Source: an uncultured Alphaproteobacteria bacterium (GTDB lineage: Bacteria; Pseudomonadota; Alphaproteobacteria; HIMB59; GCA-002718135). From it: a DNA stretch of 64,000 bases. The stretch spans positions 1-64,000 of the forward strand of contig CACEMR010000001.1 in the NCBI GenBank assembly GCA_902560725.1, written 5' to 3'. Position 1 is the first letter of the stretch, and every line of letters starts with the position of its first letter. Both the position numbers and the translations under genes were made by a program. Positions 9,875 to 20,031 of the stretch are shown here, piece by piece. The notes beneath the pieces were generated by a model. That model did no database searches. It had not been told where the DNA came from and saw only the letters and a program-made list of their open reading frames with translations.

Positions 9875-10930
9875 ATGAATTATCATAAAGTTCCAGAATA
9901 TTATAATCCAGCCGTTTATATATGGCTATTAACTATAACCGCAATGGTTTTGTTAATAATAGTTATTGGTGGTTTGACTAGATTAACTGAATCAGGATTA
10001 TCTATGACCGATTGGAGGCCAATACTTGGGATAATACCCCCTTTGAGTAAAGAAGATTGGATAATCTTATTTGAAATGTATAAACAAACACCAGAGTACA
10101 AAATAGTCAATAAGAACATGACTATAGATAACTTCAAATATATTTTTTGGTGGGAATGGTTCCATAGAATCTTTGCTAGATCAATTGGTATTGTTTTTTT
10201 AATACCTTTAATTTATTTTATTTTAAAAAAACAAATAAAAAAATCTTTATATAAAAAACTTTTAATTGTGTTTGTATTTGGATTAATTCAAGCATTTGTA
10301 GGTTGGTGGATGGTAAAAAGTGGCTTAACCGAAAATCCATATGTGAGTCCATATAGATTAACTTTTCATCTTCTAAATGCATTAATAATTTTCTCAATTT
10401 TGCTATGGATATCTATGGACTATAAATACACAACAAATATTAACTTTTTATCAAAACCTTTTAATTTAGATTTTTATATACTTTTATCAATTTTCCTGAT
10501 TTTTTTAACTATAGCATCAGGTGGTTTCATGGCTGGCACAAACTCGGGGCAATCGTTTAATACATTTCCATTAATGAATGGCAAATTTATACCTGATGAT
10601 TATTTAATATATGATTTAGGAATATATAATTTTTTTGAAAACACAGTTGCAATAAATTTTAATCATCGTTGGTTATCAATATTTGTTTTTTTTTATATTT
10701 TATTTGTTTGTTTTAAGTTTATTAAATTTGATAATAGACATATTCCGAGAGTTCTTGTTTATCTAATTATTTTTTTTCTAACTTTGCAAGTTATATTAGG
10801 AATAGTTACTTTGTTAAGCAATGTTTATTTGCCAATAGCTAGTATGCATCAAACAAATTCAGTACTACTATTATCAACTTTGTTAATTAGTTATCATCAA
10901 TTTAAAATTAGAAAGGTTAAAAATGACTAA
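9875..10930 (+). CDS. ctaA: Heme A synthase (COX15/CtaA)
   Basis: GGLTRLTESGLSMTDWRPI, EWFHRIFARSIG, FNHRWLS, MHQTNS. Confidence 0.95.
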   Translation: MNYHKVPEYYNPAVYIWLLTITAMVLLIIVIGGLTRLTESGLSMTDWRPILGIIPPLSKEDWIILFEMYKQTPEYKIVNKNMTIDNFKYIFWWEWFHRIFARSIGIVFLIPLIYFILKKQIKKSLYKKLLIVFVFGLIQAFVGWWMVKSGLTENPYVSPYRLTFHLLNALIIFSILLWISMDYKYTTNINFLSKPFNLDFYILLSIFLIFLTIASGGFMAGTNSGQSFNTFPLMNGKFIPDDYLIYDLGIYNFFENTVAINFNHRWLSIFVFFYILFVCFKFIKFDNRHIPRVLVYLIIFFLTLQVILGIVTLLSNVYLPIASMHQTNSVLLLSTLLISYHQFKIRKVKND

Positions 10931-11648
10931 CAAGAAAATTTTTGTTTTTGGAGGAACAGGATCAATAGGTAAAGCTTTATCAATAAAACTTAAAGAAGGA
11001 GGTTATGATCCAATAATTATTGCAAGAAATGAAGAAGATTTGAAAGATATATCTGAAAAAATAAATTGTGAATACAAAGTGTGTGATATTTTAGATTTTC
11101 AGAGAGTCAAACAAATTTCTGATGAGTATAAGGATCAAATATCTGGTATTGCATATTGTGTAGGGTCAATAAACCTTAAACCACTTAAGATGGCAAAAGA
11201 TGAAGATTTTATTAATGCTTTTAAAATTAATACTTTAGGAGCAATAAACGCAATAAAGTTTAACCAAGAAACTCTAGCTAAAAACAAAGGAAGTGTTTTA
11301 CTTTTTTCAACAATAGCAGTTAAACAGGGTTTTACTAATCATACTATAGTATCTACAGCAAAAGGTGCTATTGAGGGTTTAACATTAAGCTTAGCTGCTG
11401 AATTTGCGCCTAAAATAAAAGTAAATTGTATAGCGCCAAGTTTAACTGACGCAAAAATGACACAAAAACTTATTAATAATGAAGCTATTAAAAAAGCTAT
11501 AGAAAATATGCACCCCCTACCTAAAATTGGATCTGGTGAAGATTTCTCAGATATTGGAAGTTTTTTACTTAGTGATAAAAACAATTGGATTACTGGTCAA
11601 ATATTCCATATAGATGGTGGTAGATCATCGCTAAGAATTAAATCGTGA
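10923..11648 (+). CDS. Short-chain dehydrogenase/reductase
   Basis: GGTGSIGKAL nucleotide-binding motif, SDR C-terminal GQIFHIDGGRSSL. Confidence 0.88.
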   Translation: MTNKKIFVFGGTGSIGKALSIKLKEGGYDPIIIARNEEDLKDISEKINCEYKVCDILDFQRVKQISDEYKDQISGIAYCVGSINLKPLKMAKDEDFINAFKINTLGAINAIKFNQETLAKNKGSVLLFSTIAVKQGFTNHTIVSTAKGAIEGLTLSLAAEFAPKIKVNCIAPSLTDAKMTQKLINNEAIKKAIENMHPLPKIGSGEDFSDIGSFLLSDKNNWITGQIFHIDGGRSSLRIKS

Positions 11649-12328
11649 AATATTTTTTTATTATATGTCTGAGTTTATTTTCATTTAGTGTTTTTTGTCA
11701 ACCATTTCCAATTCCTGAAGATAAAGAAGTGACATTTGATGTTGTAAGAAAAAAGAAAATAATTGGAAATTTAAATACAAAATTCATAGAAAGTGAAAAA
11801 GATTTAATCTTACATTCTGTTTTAAATATTGATGTTAAAATTTTGTTTATTCCTGCATACAGTTTTTTTCAAGAAACGAAAGAAACATGGATAGATGGTG
11901 AGTTTGTAGAGATAAATGGATTTACTGATTTTGAAGATGATAGAGAATACAAAATTTTAGGTAAAGATAGTGACGATTTTTTTATTGCTAGTGGTATGGA
12001 TGGAGAATTAAAATTAGATAAAAATATAGTTCCACTGAATTATTGGAATATAGCAATGTTAAATGAAAAGGAAGTTTTTGATACTCAAAAAGGTATTGTA
12101 AGAAAAATAAAAGTTAAGCAACTTGAAGATGAAAAAATTAAAATTAATGATAAAAATATATTAGCAAATAAATATGTTTTTAATGCATCTAAAAATCCAA
12201 AGGATAAAGGACCCTTCCCAGAATATACACTATGGTATTACAATAATGAATTAATTAAAATGGAATTTATTAATCCAAAAGATAAAAAAAATGTAATTAA
12301 AATTATTCGTAATGATTGGAGTCAATAA
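11645..12328 (+). CDS. Secreted protein of unknown function (DUF6134-like)
   Basis: N-terminal signal peptide; beta-rich protein with FDVVRKKKIIG and TLWYYNNELIKMEF; lies between two SDR genes. Confidence 0.6.
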   Translation: MKYFFIICLSLFSFSVFCQPFPIPEDKEVTFDVVRKKKIIGNLNTKFIESEKDLILHSVLNIDVKILFIPAYSFFQETKETWIDGEFVEINGFTDFEDDREYKILGKDSDDFFIASGMDGELKLDKNIVPLNYWNIAMLNEKEVFDTQKGIVRKIKVKQLEDEKIKINDKNILANKYVFNASKNPKDKGPFPEYTLWYYNNELIKMEFINPKDKKNVIKIIRNDWSQ

Positions 12329-13087
12329 TTGCAAACAATATGGATTACGGGAGGTTCATCAGGTATTGGATTAGCTGTAGCAAAAAAATTTATTAACGAA
12401 AATTGGCGCGTTATAATATCTTCAAGAAATGAAAACAATTTAGAAGAGGCCATAAAAAAAATAGAAGAAGAGACAAACAAAAAAAATATTTTTGCGATAA
12501 AGTGTGATGTTTCAAAATATGAAGATGTAAAGAAAACAATTAATGAGATTGAAAAAAACATTGCTCCAATTGACATTGCTTTGCTAAATGCTGCTGCTTA
12601 TTCTCCAAATAAAACTCAAGATTTTGATATAAAAAATTATGAGTTATTAATTGAAGTTAATCTGAATGGAACTTTAAATTGTATTGATGTCTTAAAAGAA
12701 TTTATGAAAAATAGAAACAATCACATAGCTATTGTTTCCTCACCTGTAGGTTTTAGAGGAATGCCAACTGCTGGAGCATATGGAATGACTAAAGCTGCAC
12801 AATTAAATTTGGCTGAAAGTTTATATTTTGATTTCAAAAAACTAGATATTAAAGTAAGTGTAATTAATCCAGGTTTTATAGATACAGAGTCTACAAGACT
12901 AAACTCATTTAAAATGCCTTTTTTAAAATCAGCTAATTATGCTGCTGATAAAATTTTTTATGGATTGACTAATAAATATAAATTTGAAATTTATTTTCCT
13001 TTCATATTAGTATTTTTAGTAAAAATAATGAGAGTCCTTCCTTTAAAAATTTATTCTTTTATATGGAAAAAACTCGGTAATTTTTAA
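12329..13087 (+). CDS. Short-chain dehydrogenase/reductase (TTG start)
   Basis: GGSSGIGLAVA, YGMTKAA catalytic motif. Confidence 0.87.
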   Translation: MQTIWITGGSSGIGLAVAKKFINENWRVIISSRNENNLEEAIKKIEEETNKKNIFAIKCDVSKYEDVKKTINEIEKNIAPIDIALLNAAAYSPNKTQDFDIKNYELLIEVNLNGTLNCIDVLKEFMKNRNNHIAIVSSPVGFRGMPTAGAYGMTKAAQLNLAESLYFDFKKLDIKVSVINPGFIDTESTRLNSFKMPFLKSANYAADKIFYGLTNKYKFEIYFPFILVFLVKIMRVLPLKIYSFIWKKLGNF

Positions 13088-14169
13088 TTTAATTCTCCGA
13101 TATATATACCAAGCCCTTTTGCTACCTTAATTAATGGATCATTCTTTTGTATTGTTTTTGAAAATCCAGCAATTTGATTGAGAGGAAGATCTTGAACGCC
13201 TCTATCTTTCCAAACCACTACTCTATTAAATTTTTTCTTAGCTATTAAATCTACTGCATAAACCCCAAATGCACTTGCGATTAATCTATCTCTATGTGTT
13301 GGTTGTGCACCTCTTTGTACGTGGCCTAGAACAGTTACTCTAGTCTCAGAATTTGTAATTTTATAAATTTCATCACCAAGATAATTACCTATTCCACCAA
13401 GTCTTACTTCTCCATCAACGTATTTAACAGTAGCTTTTTTTCCATTTTCTTTTTTAACTGCTTCAGCAACTACTATAAGAGCATGATTTCTACCCTTGGA
13501 CCTTAAAGACTCAATATGCTTAGCAATTGCATTTATTGAATATGGAATTTCTGGAATAAGAATAATGTCAGCACCACCAGCAATACCAGCATTTAAAGCA
13601 ATATGTCCTGCATCTCTTCCCATAACTTCAAGTATCATTACTCTTCTATGACTAGCAGCTGTTGGTTGCAACATATCAAGGGCATTGGTAGCTACATCAA
13701 CTGCAGTGTCATAACCAATAGATAATTCGTTATTTTTTACATCATTATCTATGGTTTTAGGAATGCCAACAAAGTTTATATTACCCTTTTTTGTAAGGCT
13801 TTGAAGAATTTTTAAACTTCCATCACCCCCTATGCCGATTAAAGCATCAATTCCTATTTTTTTAAAATTTTCAATTATAATATCTGTAGAATCTATTTTT
13901 TTTCCATCTCTTAGAAATTTTTTAAATGGGTTGCCTTTATTATTAGACCCTAAGAAAGTGCCTCCCATTCTCATTAAGTTACCATCGAAATTATTTGGTT
14001 CAAGTTTAAGTATATCCAAAGGCTCTCTCAATAATCCTAAAGTTCCATCCTTGATCCCGTAAACTTCCCATTTATATTTGCTGTAAGCTCTTAATGTTAC
14101 AGCTCTTATTACAGCATTTAAACCAGCACAATCTCCACCGCTTGTCAAAATTGCTATTTTTTTTATCAC
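13084..14169 (-). CDS. pfkA: 6-phosphofructokinase
   Basis: TSGGDCAGLNAVIR, GIGGDGSL, PKTIDNDV, MGRDAGHIAL, GHVQRGAQPTHRDR. Confidence 0.92.
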   Translation of the reverse strand: MIKKIAILTSGGDCAGLNAVIRAVTLRAYSKYKWEVYGIKDGTLGLLREPLDILKLEPNNFDGNLMRMGGTFLGSNNKGNPFKKFLRDGKKIDSTDIIIENFKKIGIDALIGIGGDGSLKILQSLTKKGNINFVGIPKTIDNDVKNNELSIGYDTAVDVATNALDMLQPTAASHRRVMILEVMGRDAGHIALNAGIAGGADIILIPEIPYSINAIAKHIESLRSKGRNHALIVVAEAVKKENGKKATVKYVDGEVRLGGIGNYLGDEIYKITNSETRVTVLGHVQRGAQPTHRDRLIASAFGVYAVDLIAKKKFNRVVVWKDRGVQDLPLNQIAGFSKTIQKNDPLIKVAKGLGIYIGELN

Positions 14170-14213
14170 ATGCCGTTTATATACTAATATTATATTTATA
14201 ATTATTTTTTTTC

Positions 14214-14414
14214 ATGGAAGACACAAATAAACTATTGGAAGTTCTAAAAAATTATGAGCAAGAACATAGGGATCTAGATGAAATTCTTATTCAGCTTCAA
14301 GAAAAAAATACAGTTGATTTATTACAAATACAAAGACTCAAGAAAAGAAAACTAGTATTAAAAGATAAAATTATTGATATAAAAAATAAATTAGAACCAG
14401 ATATAATTGCTTAA
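14214..14414 (+). CDS. YdcH/DUF465 family small protein
   Basis: 66-aa coiled coil with LQRLKKRKLVLKDKI-type motif. Confidence 0.7.
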   Translation: MEDTNKLLEVLKNYEQEHRDLDEILIQLQEKNTVDLLQIQRLKKRKLVLKDKIIDIKNKLEPDIIA

Positions 14415-15040
14415 TTAAATAATCCTTTAAGAATTATTGGTAAATTATCTTTAATAAATGAAAATCTATTTTTTAATTTTGGTATATTTGATATTCTGTT
14501 TAAATTTTTATCAATATTTACCTCTGCTTCTTGAAAATCTTTATTAAATAATACAAAAAGTGCATTTGTGTAGATAATAGCAAGGGTTATTCTTTTTGTA
14601 TAAAAATTAAAATCTACAGAATTATCACCAGCTAAATACCACATGCTATCTACACTTTTGTATAAATTTTTTTTCATTATTTTCACATTTTGAGGAATCA
14701 ATAGATGATAAAATGTTTTTTTAAAAAAGATTTTGTCTTTATTAATTATAGTCATTCTATTAATTAAAATTAACTTAATTCTTTTATTTATCGGAAAATT
14801 AATAATATTAATTTTATTTATTTTATCTTCAAGAATTGAATTTAGATTTTCTAAAGAAAAATTAATTATTTCTTTGTAGTTATTATTAAAAAAATAGACT
14901 AAGTCAGATTTACTAACACCTTGTTTAATTAATTTATTTAAAATTTTTTCTGACCAACCATAATTTCTAACAATTGTTTTAGTTTTTTCTAAAATTATTA
15001 ATTTTTTTTTTATATTAATTTTATTTTGTTGTTTTTTCAT
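14411..15040 (-). CDS. COQ9-family ubiquinone biosynthesis protein
   Basis: MWYLAGDNSVDFNFYTKRITLAIIYTNALFVLF. Confidence 0.85.
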   Translation of the reverse strand: MKKQQNKINIKKKLIILEKTKTIVRNYGWSEKILNKLIKQGVSKSDLVYFFNNNYKEIINFSLENLNSILEDKINKINIINFPINKRIKLILINRMTIINKDKIFFKKTFYHLLIPQNVKIMKKNLYKSVDSMWYLAGDNSVDFNFYTKRITLAIIYTNALFVLFNKDFQEAEVNIDKNLNRISNIPKLKNRFSFIKDNLPIILKGLFN

Positions 15041-15551
15041 TTTTCCAATACTCTATAATTTCTTTTTCAAATCCAAAAGCTTTCTTATCAGCCAGTCTTT
15101 CTGTATATAAAATCCCTTCGAGATGATCTATTTCATGCTGAATAACTCTAGCGTGTAATCCTTCAACTTCATTATCAATTTTATTTCCATCAATATCAAA
15201 ACCAGTATATCTTATTTTTTTATACCTTGTAACCAGTCCTTGCATTCCTGGTATAGATAAGCATCCCTCCCAGTCATTTTCTTTTTCATCTCCTAAGGTT
15301 TTGTAAATTGGGTTTATTAGAGGGGTAATTTTTATTTTTTCTTTTTCTTCTATGTCTGGATTCCTAAAAATAATGACTCTTTTAGACAAATGAACTTGAG
15401 GAGCTGCTAGACCAATGCCATTGTAATCAATCATGGTTTCGGACATATCATAAATCATTTTTTTAAGAATATCTGTCGAAAATTCTTTTATATCAGTACA
15501 TTTTTTCAATAATACTGGATGGCCAATTTTTGCAATTTTTAATATAGACAC
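15021..15551 (-). CDS. def: Peptide deformylase
   Basis: GIGLAAPQV, EGCLSIPG, HEIDHLEG motifs. Confidence 0.95.
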   Translation of the reverse strand: MSILKIAKIGHPVLLKKCTDIKEFSTDILKKMIYDMSETMIDYNGIGLAAPQVHLSKRVIIFRNPDIEEKEKIKITPLINPIYKTLGDEKENDWEGCLSIPGMQGLVTRYKKIRYTGFDIDGNKIDNEVEGLHARVIQHEIDHLEGILYTERLADKKAFGFEKEIIEYWKNEKTTK

Positions 15552-15621
15552 TAAGTAAATATATAATTCTTTTTTTTAATTATACCATTGTAATTATTAA
15601 TTATATGTATTTGCAAAAAAA

Positions 15622-15634
15622 ATCACTTTGTGAT
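15622..15634. promoter_or_regulatory. Inverted repeat ATCAC-TTT-GTGAT in rpsU upstream region
   Basis: 5-bp perfect arms, 15 bp upstream of the rpsU ATG, overlapping a possible -10 (GATACT). Confidence 0.35.
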
Positions 15635-15648
15635 ACTACCCCGGCACA

Positions 15649-15846
15649 ATGACATTAACTGTAAATGTAAAAGATAATAACGTCGAACAAGCTATACGCA
15701 GCCTGAAAAAAAAGATGCAACGTGAAGGTCTTTACAAAGAGATGAAATTGAGAAAGCATTACGAAAAACCTTGTTTAAAAAGAGCTAGGGAAAAAGAAGA
15801 AAATATACGAAGAGCAAGAAAAACTGCAAAAAGAAGTAACGATTAA
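15649..15846 (+). CDS. rpsU: 30S ribosomal protein S21
   Basis: [31 protein letters not shown]. Confidence 0.93.
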   Translation: MTLTVNVKDNNVEQAIRSLKKKMQREGLYKEMKLRKHYEKPCLKRAREKEENIRRARKTAKRSND

Positions 15847-17237
15847 GCAGATAAGCTTTTTACTATATCCTCACACATTTTTTTTGCATCTCCAAATAAC
15901 ATAGTAGTATTATCTCTATAAAACAACTCGTTATCCACACCTGAGTAACCAGTAGCCATAGATCTTTTTACAAATAAAACACTTTGTGATTTTTCAACAT
16001 CAAGTATTGGCATTCCATAAATTGGTGACGACTCATCTGTTTTTGCTGCTGGATTTGTTACATCATTAGCACCTATAACAAAAGATACCTCTGTCATTGG
16101 AAAATCATGATTTATTTCATCTAATTCTAAAACTTCTTCATATGGTACATTAGCTTCTGCTAATAACACATTCATGTGACCAGGCATTCTGCCGGCTACA
16201 GGATGTATTGCATATCTAACCTCTATACCTTCTTTTTTTAAAATATCACCCATCTCTCTCAACGCATGTTGAGCTTGCGCTACTGCCATTCCATAACCAG
16301 GAACAATAATTACTGAGTCAGCATTTTTCATTATGTAAGCAGCATCTTCTGCATTACCTTGTTTTACAATTTTATCAGAATTATCTTTATTTGAACTACT
16401 CTCTTGCTCGCCTCCAAAGCCTCCTAAGACAACATTGATAATTGATCTATTCATTCCTTTACTCATTATGTAACTTAATATTGCACCGGATGCCCCAACA
16501 AGCGCACCAGTTATAATCAAAAGATTATTACTTAAAGTAAATCCTATTCCACAAGCTGCCCAACCTGAGTAAGAATTTAACATAGAAACTACAACAGGCA
16601 TGTCAGCACCCCCAATTGGAATTACAACTAAGAAACCTAGTAATATTGAAATAACAACTATTGTCCAAAAAATTATTGGTGATTGATTAATAACAAACAA
16701 AACAATTAGAAAAAGAATAAGCAGAAAAATCAACGCATTAATAAGATGTTGAAACTTAAATACTAAAGGTTTGCCAGAAATTGTTCCTTGTAACTTTCCA
16801 AAAGCCAATACTGAACCTGAGAAGGTAATTGCACCAATAAACGTCCCTATACTCATTTCAACTAAACTAGCAATTTTGATAGATCCAATTTTACCTATAT
16901 TAAAAGCAACAGGATCATAAAATGCAGCAGCAGCAACAAAAACAGCTGCTAATCCAACTAAGCTATGAAACGCTGCTACTAATTGAGGTAATGCAGTCAT
17001 TTCTATTCTCAAAGCTATAAATGAGCCGATGGCACCACCAATTAATATAGCGGCTCCAATTTCATAATAGCTTAGAACTGATTTAAACATCAAAGTTGTA
17101 AACACTGCAATAATCATACCGATCATACCAAAAATATTACCCATTCTTGAAGACTCAGGATGAGATAAACCTCTAAGGGCAAAGATAAATAATAACGCAG
17201 AAATTAAATATAATATAGCAACAATGTTAGAAGACAT
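15843..17237 (-). CDS. pntB: NAD(P) transhydrogenase subunit beta
   Basis: [47 protein letters not shown]. Confidence 0.95.
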   Translation of the reverse strand: MSSNIVAILYLISALLFIFALRGLSHPESSRMGNIFGMIGMIIAVFTTLMFKSVLSYYEIGAAILIGGAIGSFIALRIEMTALPQLVAAFHSLVGLAAVFVAAAAFYDPVAFNIGKIGSIKIASLVEMSIGTFIGAITFSGSVLAFGKLQGTISGKPLVFKFQHLINALIFLLILFLIVLFVINQSPIIFWTIVVISILLGFLVVIPIGGADMPVVVSMLNSYSGWAACGIGFTLSNNLLIITGALVGASGAILSYIMSKGMNRSIINVVLGGFGGEQESSSNKDNSDKIVKQGNAEDAAYIMKNADSVIIVPGYGMAVAQAQHALREMGDILKKEGIEVRYAIHPVAGRMPGHMNVLLAEANVPYEEVLELDEINHDFPMTEVSFVIGANDVTNPAAKTDESSPIYGMPILDVEKSQSVLFVKRSMATGYSGVDNELFYRDNTTMLFGDAKKMCEDIVKSLSA

Positions 17238-17554
17238 TATTCTTTTTCCTTCGTTTTTTTAGTTTTTTTCTTAAACATTGAAAGCATTCGATATGTTACC
17301 AAAAAGCCACCAAAAATATTAACTGAAGCTAATACAACTCCTATTAAACCAAATATTTTAGATGTATCAAAACCTTGAGGTCCAGCCGCTAGTATTGCTC
17401 CAACTATAATCACACTTGATATTGCATTTGTCACACCCATCAAAGGACTATGTAAAGCAGGGGTAACTGACCAAACTACATAATATCCAATAATACAAGC
17501 TAAGAAAAATACGGTTAACCCGATAACAAAAACTTCTGACGAATGTGCTTCCAT
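17237..17554 (-). CDS. NAD(P) transhydrogenase subunit alpha part 2
   Basis: VTPALHSPLMGVTNAISSVI; ORF track start is 17587, but the internal ATG at 17554 fits better behind the upstream stop. Confidence 0.9.
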   Translation of the reverse strand: MEAHSSEVFVIGLTVFFLACIIGYYVVWSVTPALHSPLMGVTNAISSVIIVGAILAAGPQGFDTSKIFGLIGVVLASVNIFGGFLVTYRMLSMFKKKTKKTKEKE

Positions 17555-17555
17555 A

Positions 17556-18677
17556 TTATTTAAATTGCTCCAATCTAACTTCTCCATTATGAGTTAACAA
17601 AACGGAATTAGTTATTTCATCTTCCAAATCAAAATTTATTTTTTTATTTTCTTTATCTACTAATAAACTTAAAAAGTTAAAAATATTTTTAGAATATAGT
17701 GCTGATGCATCCTTTGCTACTCTTCCTGGAACATTACCATATCCAACAATTTTAACTCCGTTATGTGTTATAATTTCATTCATTTTGCTTAAAGGACAAT
17801 TGCCACCAGCTTCAACAGCTAGGTCAATTACTACTGAACCTGGAATCATTGATGAAACCATCTCTTCTGTTATTAATACAGGTGCTTTTTTCCCAGGAAT
17901 AAGGGCTGTACAAATTACTATGTCTTGTTTCGCTACTGTTTCAGCTATCAGTTGAGCTTGTTTTTTCTTATACTCATCACTCATTTCTTTAGCATATCCA
18001 CCTTCAGTTTCGGCATTTTTAGATTCTTCATCTTCAATCATGATAAATTTTCCACCAAGACTTTCTACTTGTTCTTTTGTTGCTGCTCTAACATCAGTGG
18101 CAGAAACTACAGCTCCAAGTCTTTTTGCAGTTGCTATAGCTTGTAAGCCTGCTACACCTACACCAAGTATCATTACCTTTGCTGGATTAACTCTTCCTGC
18201 TGCAGTCATCATCATAGGAAAAGCTTTCCCAAATTGCTCTGCTGCATCAATTACACTTCTGTAACCTGCTAAATTAGCTTGAGATGATAAAACATCCATA
18301 CTTTGTGCTCTACTGATTCTTGGAATTAATTCCATACAGCATGATGTAATGTTGTTTTTAATTAAGTTAGTAAAAAGAGATTTATTTTCATATGGATTCA
18401 AAATTCCTATAAGTAATGAATTCCTTTTTAAATTATCAATATCTTCATTTGAAGGCATTCTTACACACAAACAAACATCAGCTTTTAAACATTCTGATCT
18501 TGTTCCAATTTTAGCTCCTGCTTCCTCATAATTGCTATTTTGATATCCAGACATTTCTCCTGCACCATTTTCAATAATTATTTCAAAACCTAATCTTGAA
18601 AAAAGTTTTACAGATTCCGGTGAAATAGAGACTCTAGTCTCATTGTTATCATTTTCCTTAATAGCTGATAAGAGCAT
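17556..18677 (-). CDS. NAD(P) transhydrogenase subunit alpha part 1
   Basis: ETRVSISPESVK, AGRVNPAKVMILGVGVAGLQA, VIVDLA-type motif. Confidence 0.94.
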   Translation of the reverse strand: MLLSAIKENDNNETRVSISPESVKLFSRLGFEIIIENGAGEMSGYQNSNYEEAGAKIGTRSECLKADVCLCVRMPSNEDIDNLKRNSLLIGILNPYENKSLFTNLIKNNITSCCMELIPRISRAQSMDVLSSQANLAGYRSVIDAAEQFGKAFPMMMTAAGRVNPAKVMILGVGVAGLQAIATAKRLGAVVSATDVRAATKEQVESLGGKFIMIEDEESKNAETEGGYAKEMSDEYKKKQAQLIAETVAKQDIVICTALIPGKKAPVLITEEMVSSMIPGSVVIDLAVEAGGNCPLSKMNEIITHNGVKIVGYGNVPGRVAKDASALYSKNIFNFLSLLVDKENKKINFDLEDEITNSVLLTHNGEVRLEQFK

Positions 18678-18683
18678 GAGTTC

Positions 18684-20030
18684 TTATATTGATAGGTTTG
18701 CTGAATTTAAAGCTTTTTGTTGGTTTTCCATCAATTTTTTTGAGTTAAAATCCTCAATCAGCTCATGAAATATTCTATACCAATTAACCTCTGCTTTTAA
18801 ATGCATAAATACCGAACCCAATCCTACAGCAGCTCTATCCATAAAAACAAATTCTTTTGGAGGTTTAACACCACCTAACTTCTTAAGCTCTTGATGAACT
18901 TCAGAAGCAATCTGTGCTCCATAAATACCACTGTCACTTTCTTGTATTTTTTGCACTTTATCTTCCATTAAAGGCGAATATAAAAAACCTGCCCATTTAT
19001 TAAGAACTTTTAATTTTTCTTTAGTTATATCTGTAAAACCCCATTGTTCGTATGCATGAACTGCTTTTGAGTTGTCTTTTTCCTGAAGAGCAAAGTATAA
19101 ATCAATTACACCTTGAATAAAATTACCATTAAATATTCTCATGCATCCAAAGTCATAAATATTAATACTAAGATCTTTTTTTTGAACAGAATAATTTCCT
19201 AAATGTGGATCGCCATGGAGAACACCATATTCGAAAAATGGTTTATACCAAGCTTTATACATATTGGCTGCTAACGTATTTCTGGTTTCTTTAGGAGACT
19301 TTTTAAAATTCAAAATAGGTTCTCCATCCAACCAACTCATTGTGAGTAATCTTTTTGTAGATAATTTGTCATATGTTTTTGGAACATGAACAAAATTTAT
19401 ATTTGAGAATATATTTCTAAAAACAGACATTAGTTTTTTTTCTCTATCGTAATCTAGCTCCTCTTTTAATCTATCAGTAATTTCTTTATATACTTCATCA
19501 GTTTTAATAGCTTTATTATAAGACTGATAAATTGAAAAAATCATTTTTAATTGAGAAAGGTCGGCACTAACCGCTGAGGCCATATCAGGATATTGTAATT
19601 TACAAGCTACTATTTCGTCATTTTTAGTTTTAGCTTTATGCACTTGTCCAAGAGATGCTGCTCTTGTTGCTTCCTGATCAAACTCTGTAAAATTTTTTTG
19701 CCAATCTTGTTTTAATTCTGCGGCCATTCTTCTTTTAACAAATAACCATCCCATAGGTGGAGCATTAGATTGTAAATGCATTAGTTCTTTAGCATACTCA
19801 TCGGGAAGCAAATCAGGGATAGTCGCTGATAGTTGTGCTACCTTCATTAATGGCCCTTTAATACCTCCAAGAGCCGCTCTTATTTCTGCTGCGTGTTTTT
19901 CTTTGTCTAACTTAACACCTAAATATCGCTGACTTGCTAGTTTGGTGGCTAATTTTCCAACTACACCTCCAACTTTAGCATATCTGGTTAATTGTTTTGT
20001 TACAGATTTTGCTTCTTTATCTTTCATCAA
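18684..20030 (-). CDS. ABC1/AarF/UbiB-like atypical kinase
   Basis: KVAQLSATIPDLLPDEY, HGDPHLGNYSV, YDFGCMR. Confidence 0.88.
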   Translation of the reverse strand: MMKDKEAKSVTKQLTRYAKVGGVVGKLATKLASQRYLGVKLDKEKHAAEIRAALGGIKGPLMKVAQLSATIPDLLPDEYAKELMHLQSNAPPMGWLFVKRRMAAELKQDWQKNFTEFDQEATRAASLGQVHKAKTKNDEIVACKLQYPDMASAVSADLSQLKMIFSIYQSYNKAIKTDEVYKEITDRLKEELDYDREKKLMSVFRNIFSNINFVHVPKTYDKLSTKRLLTMSWLDGEPILNFKKSPKETRNTLAANMYKAWYKPFFEYGVLHGDPHLGNYSVQKKDLSINIYDFGCMRIFNGNFIQGVIDLYFALQEKDNSKAVHAYEQWGFTDITKEKLKVLNKWAGFLYSPLMEDKVQKIQESDSGIYGAQIASEVHQELKKLGGVKPPKEFVFMDRAAVGLGSVFMHLKAEVNWYRIFHELIEDFNSKKLMENQQKALNSANLSI

Positions 20031-20031
20031 T

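Noticed and set aside
17925-18264. Track ORFs at 17925..18146 and 18040..18264 (+)
   Set aside because: Antisense to the well-supported transhydrogenase alpha gene; low-complexity translations with no family motif.
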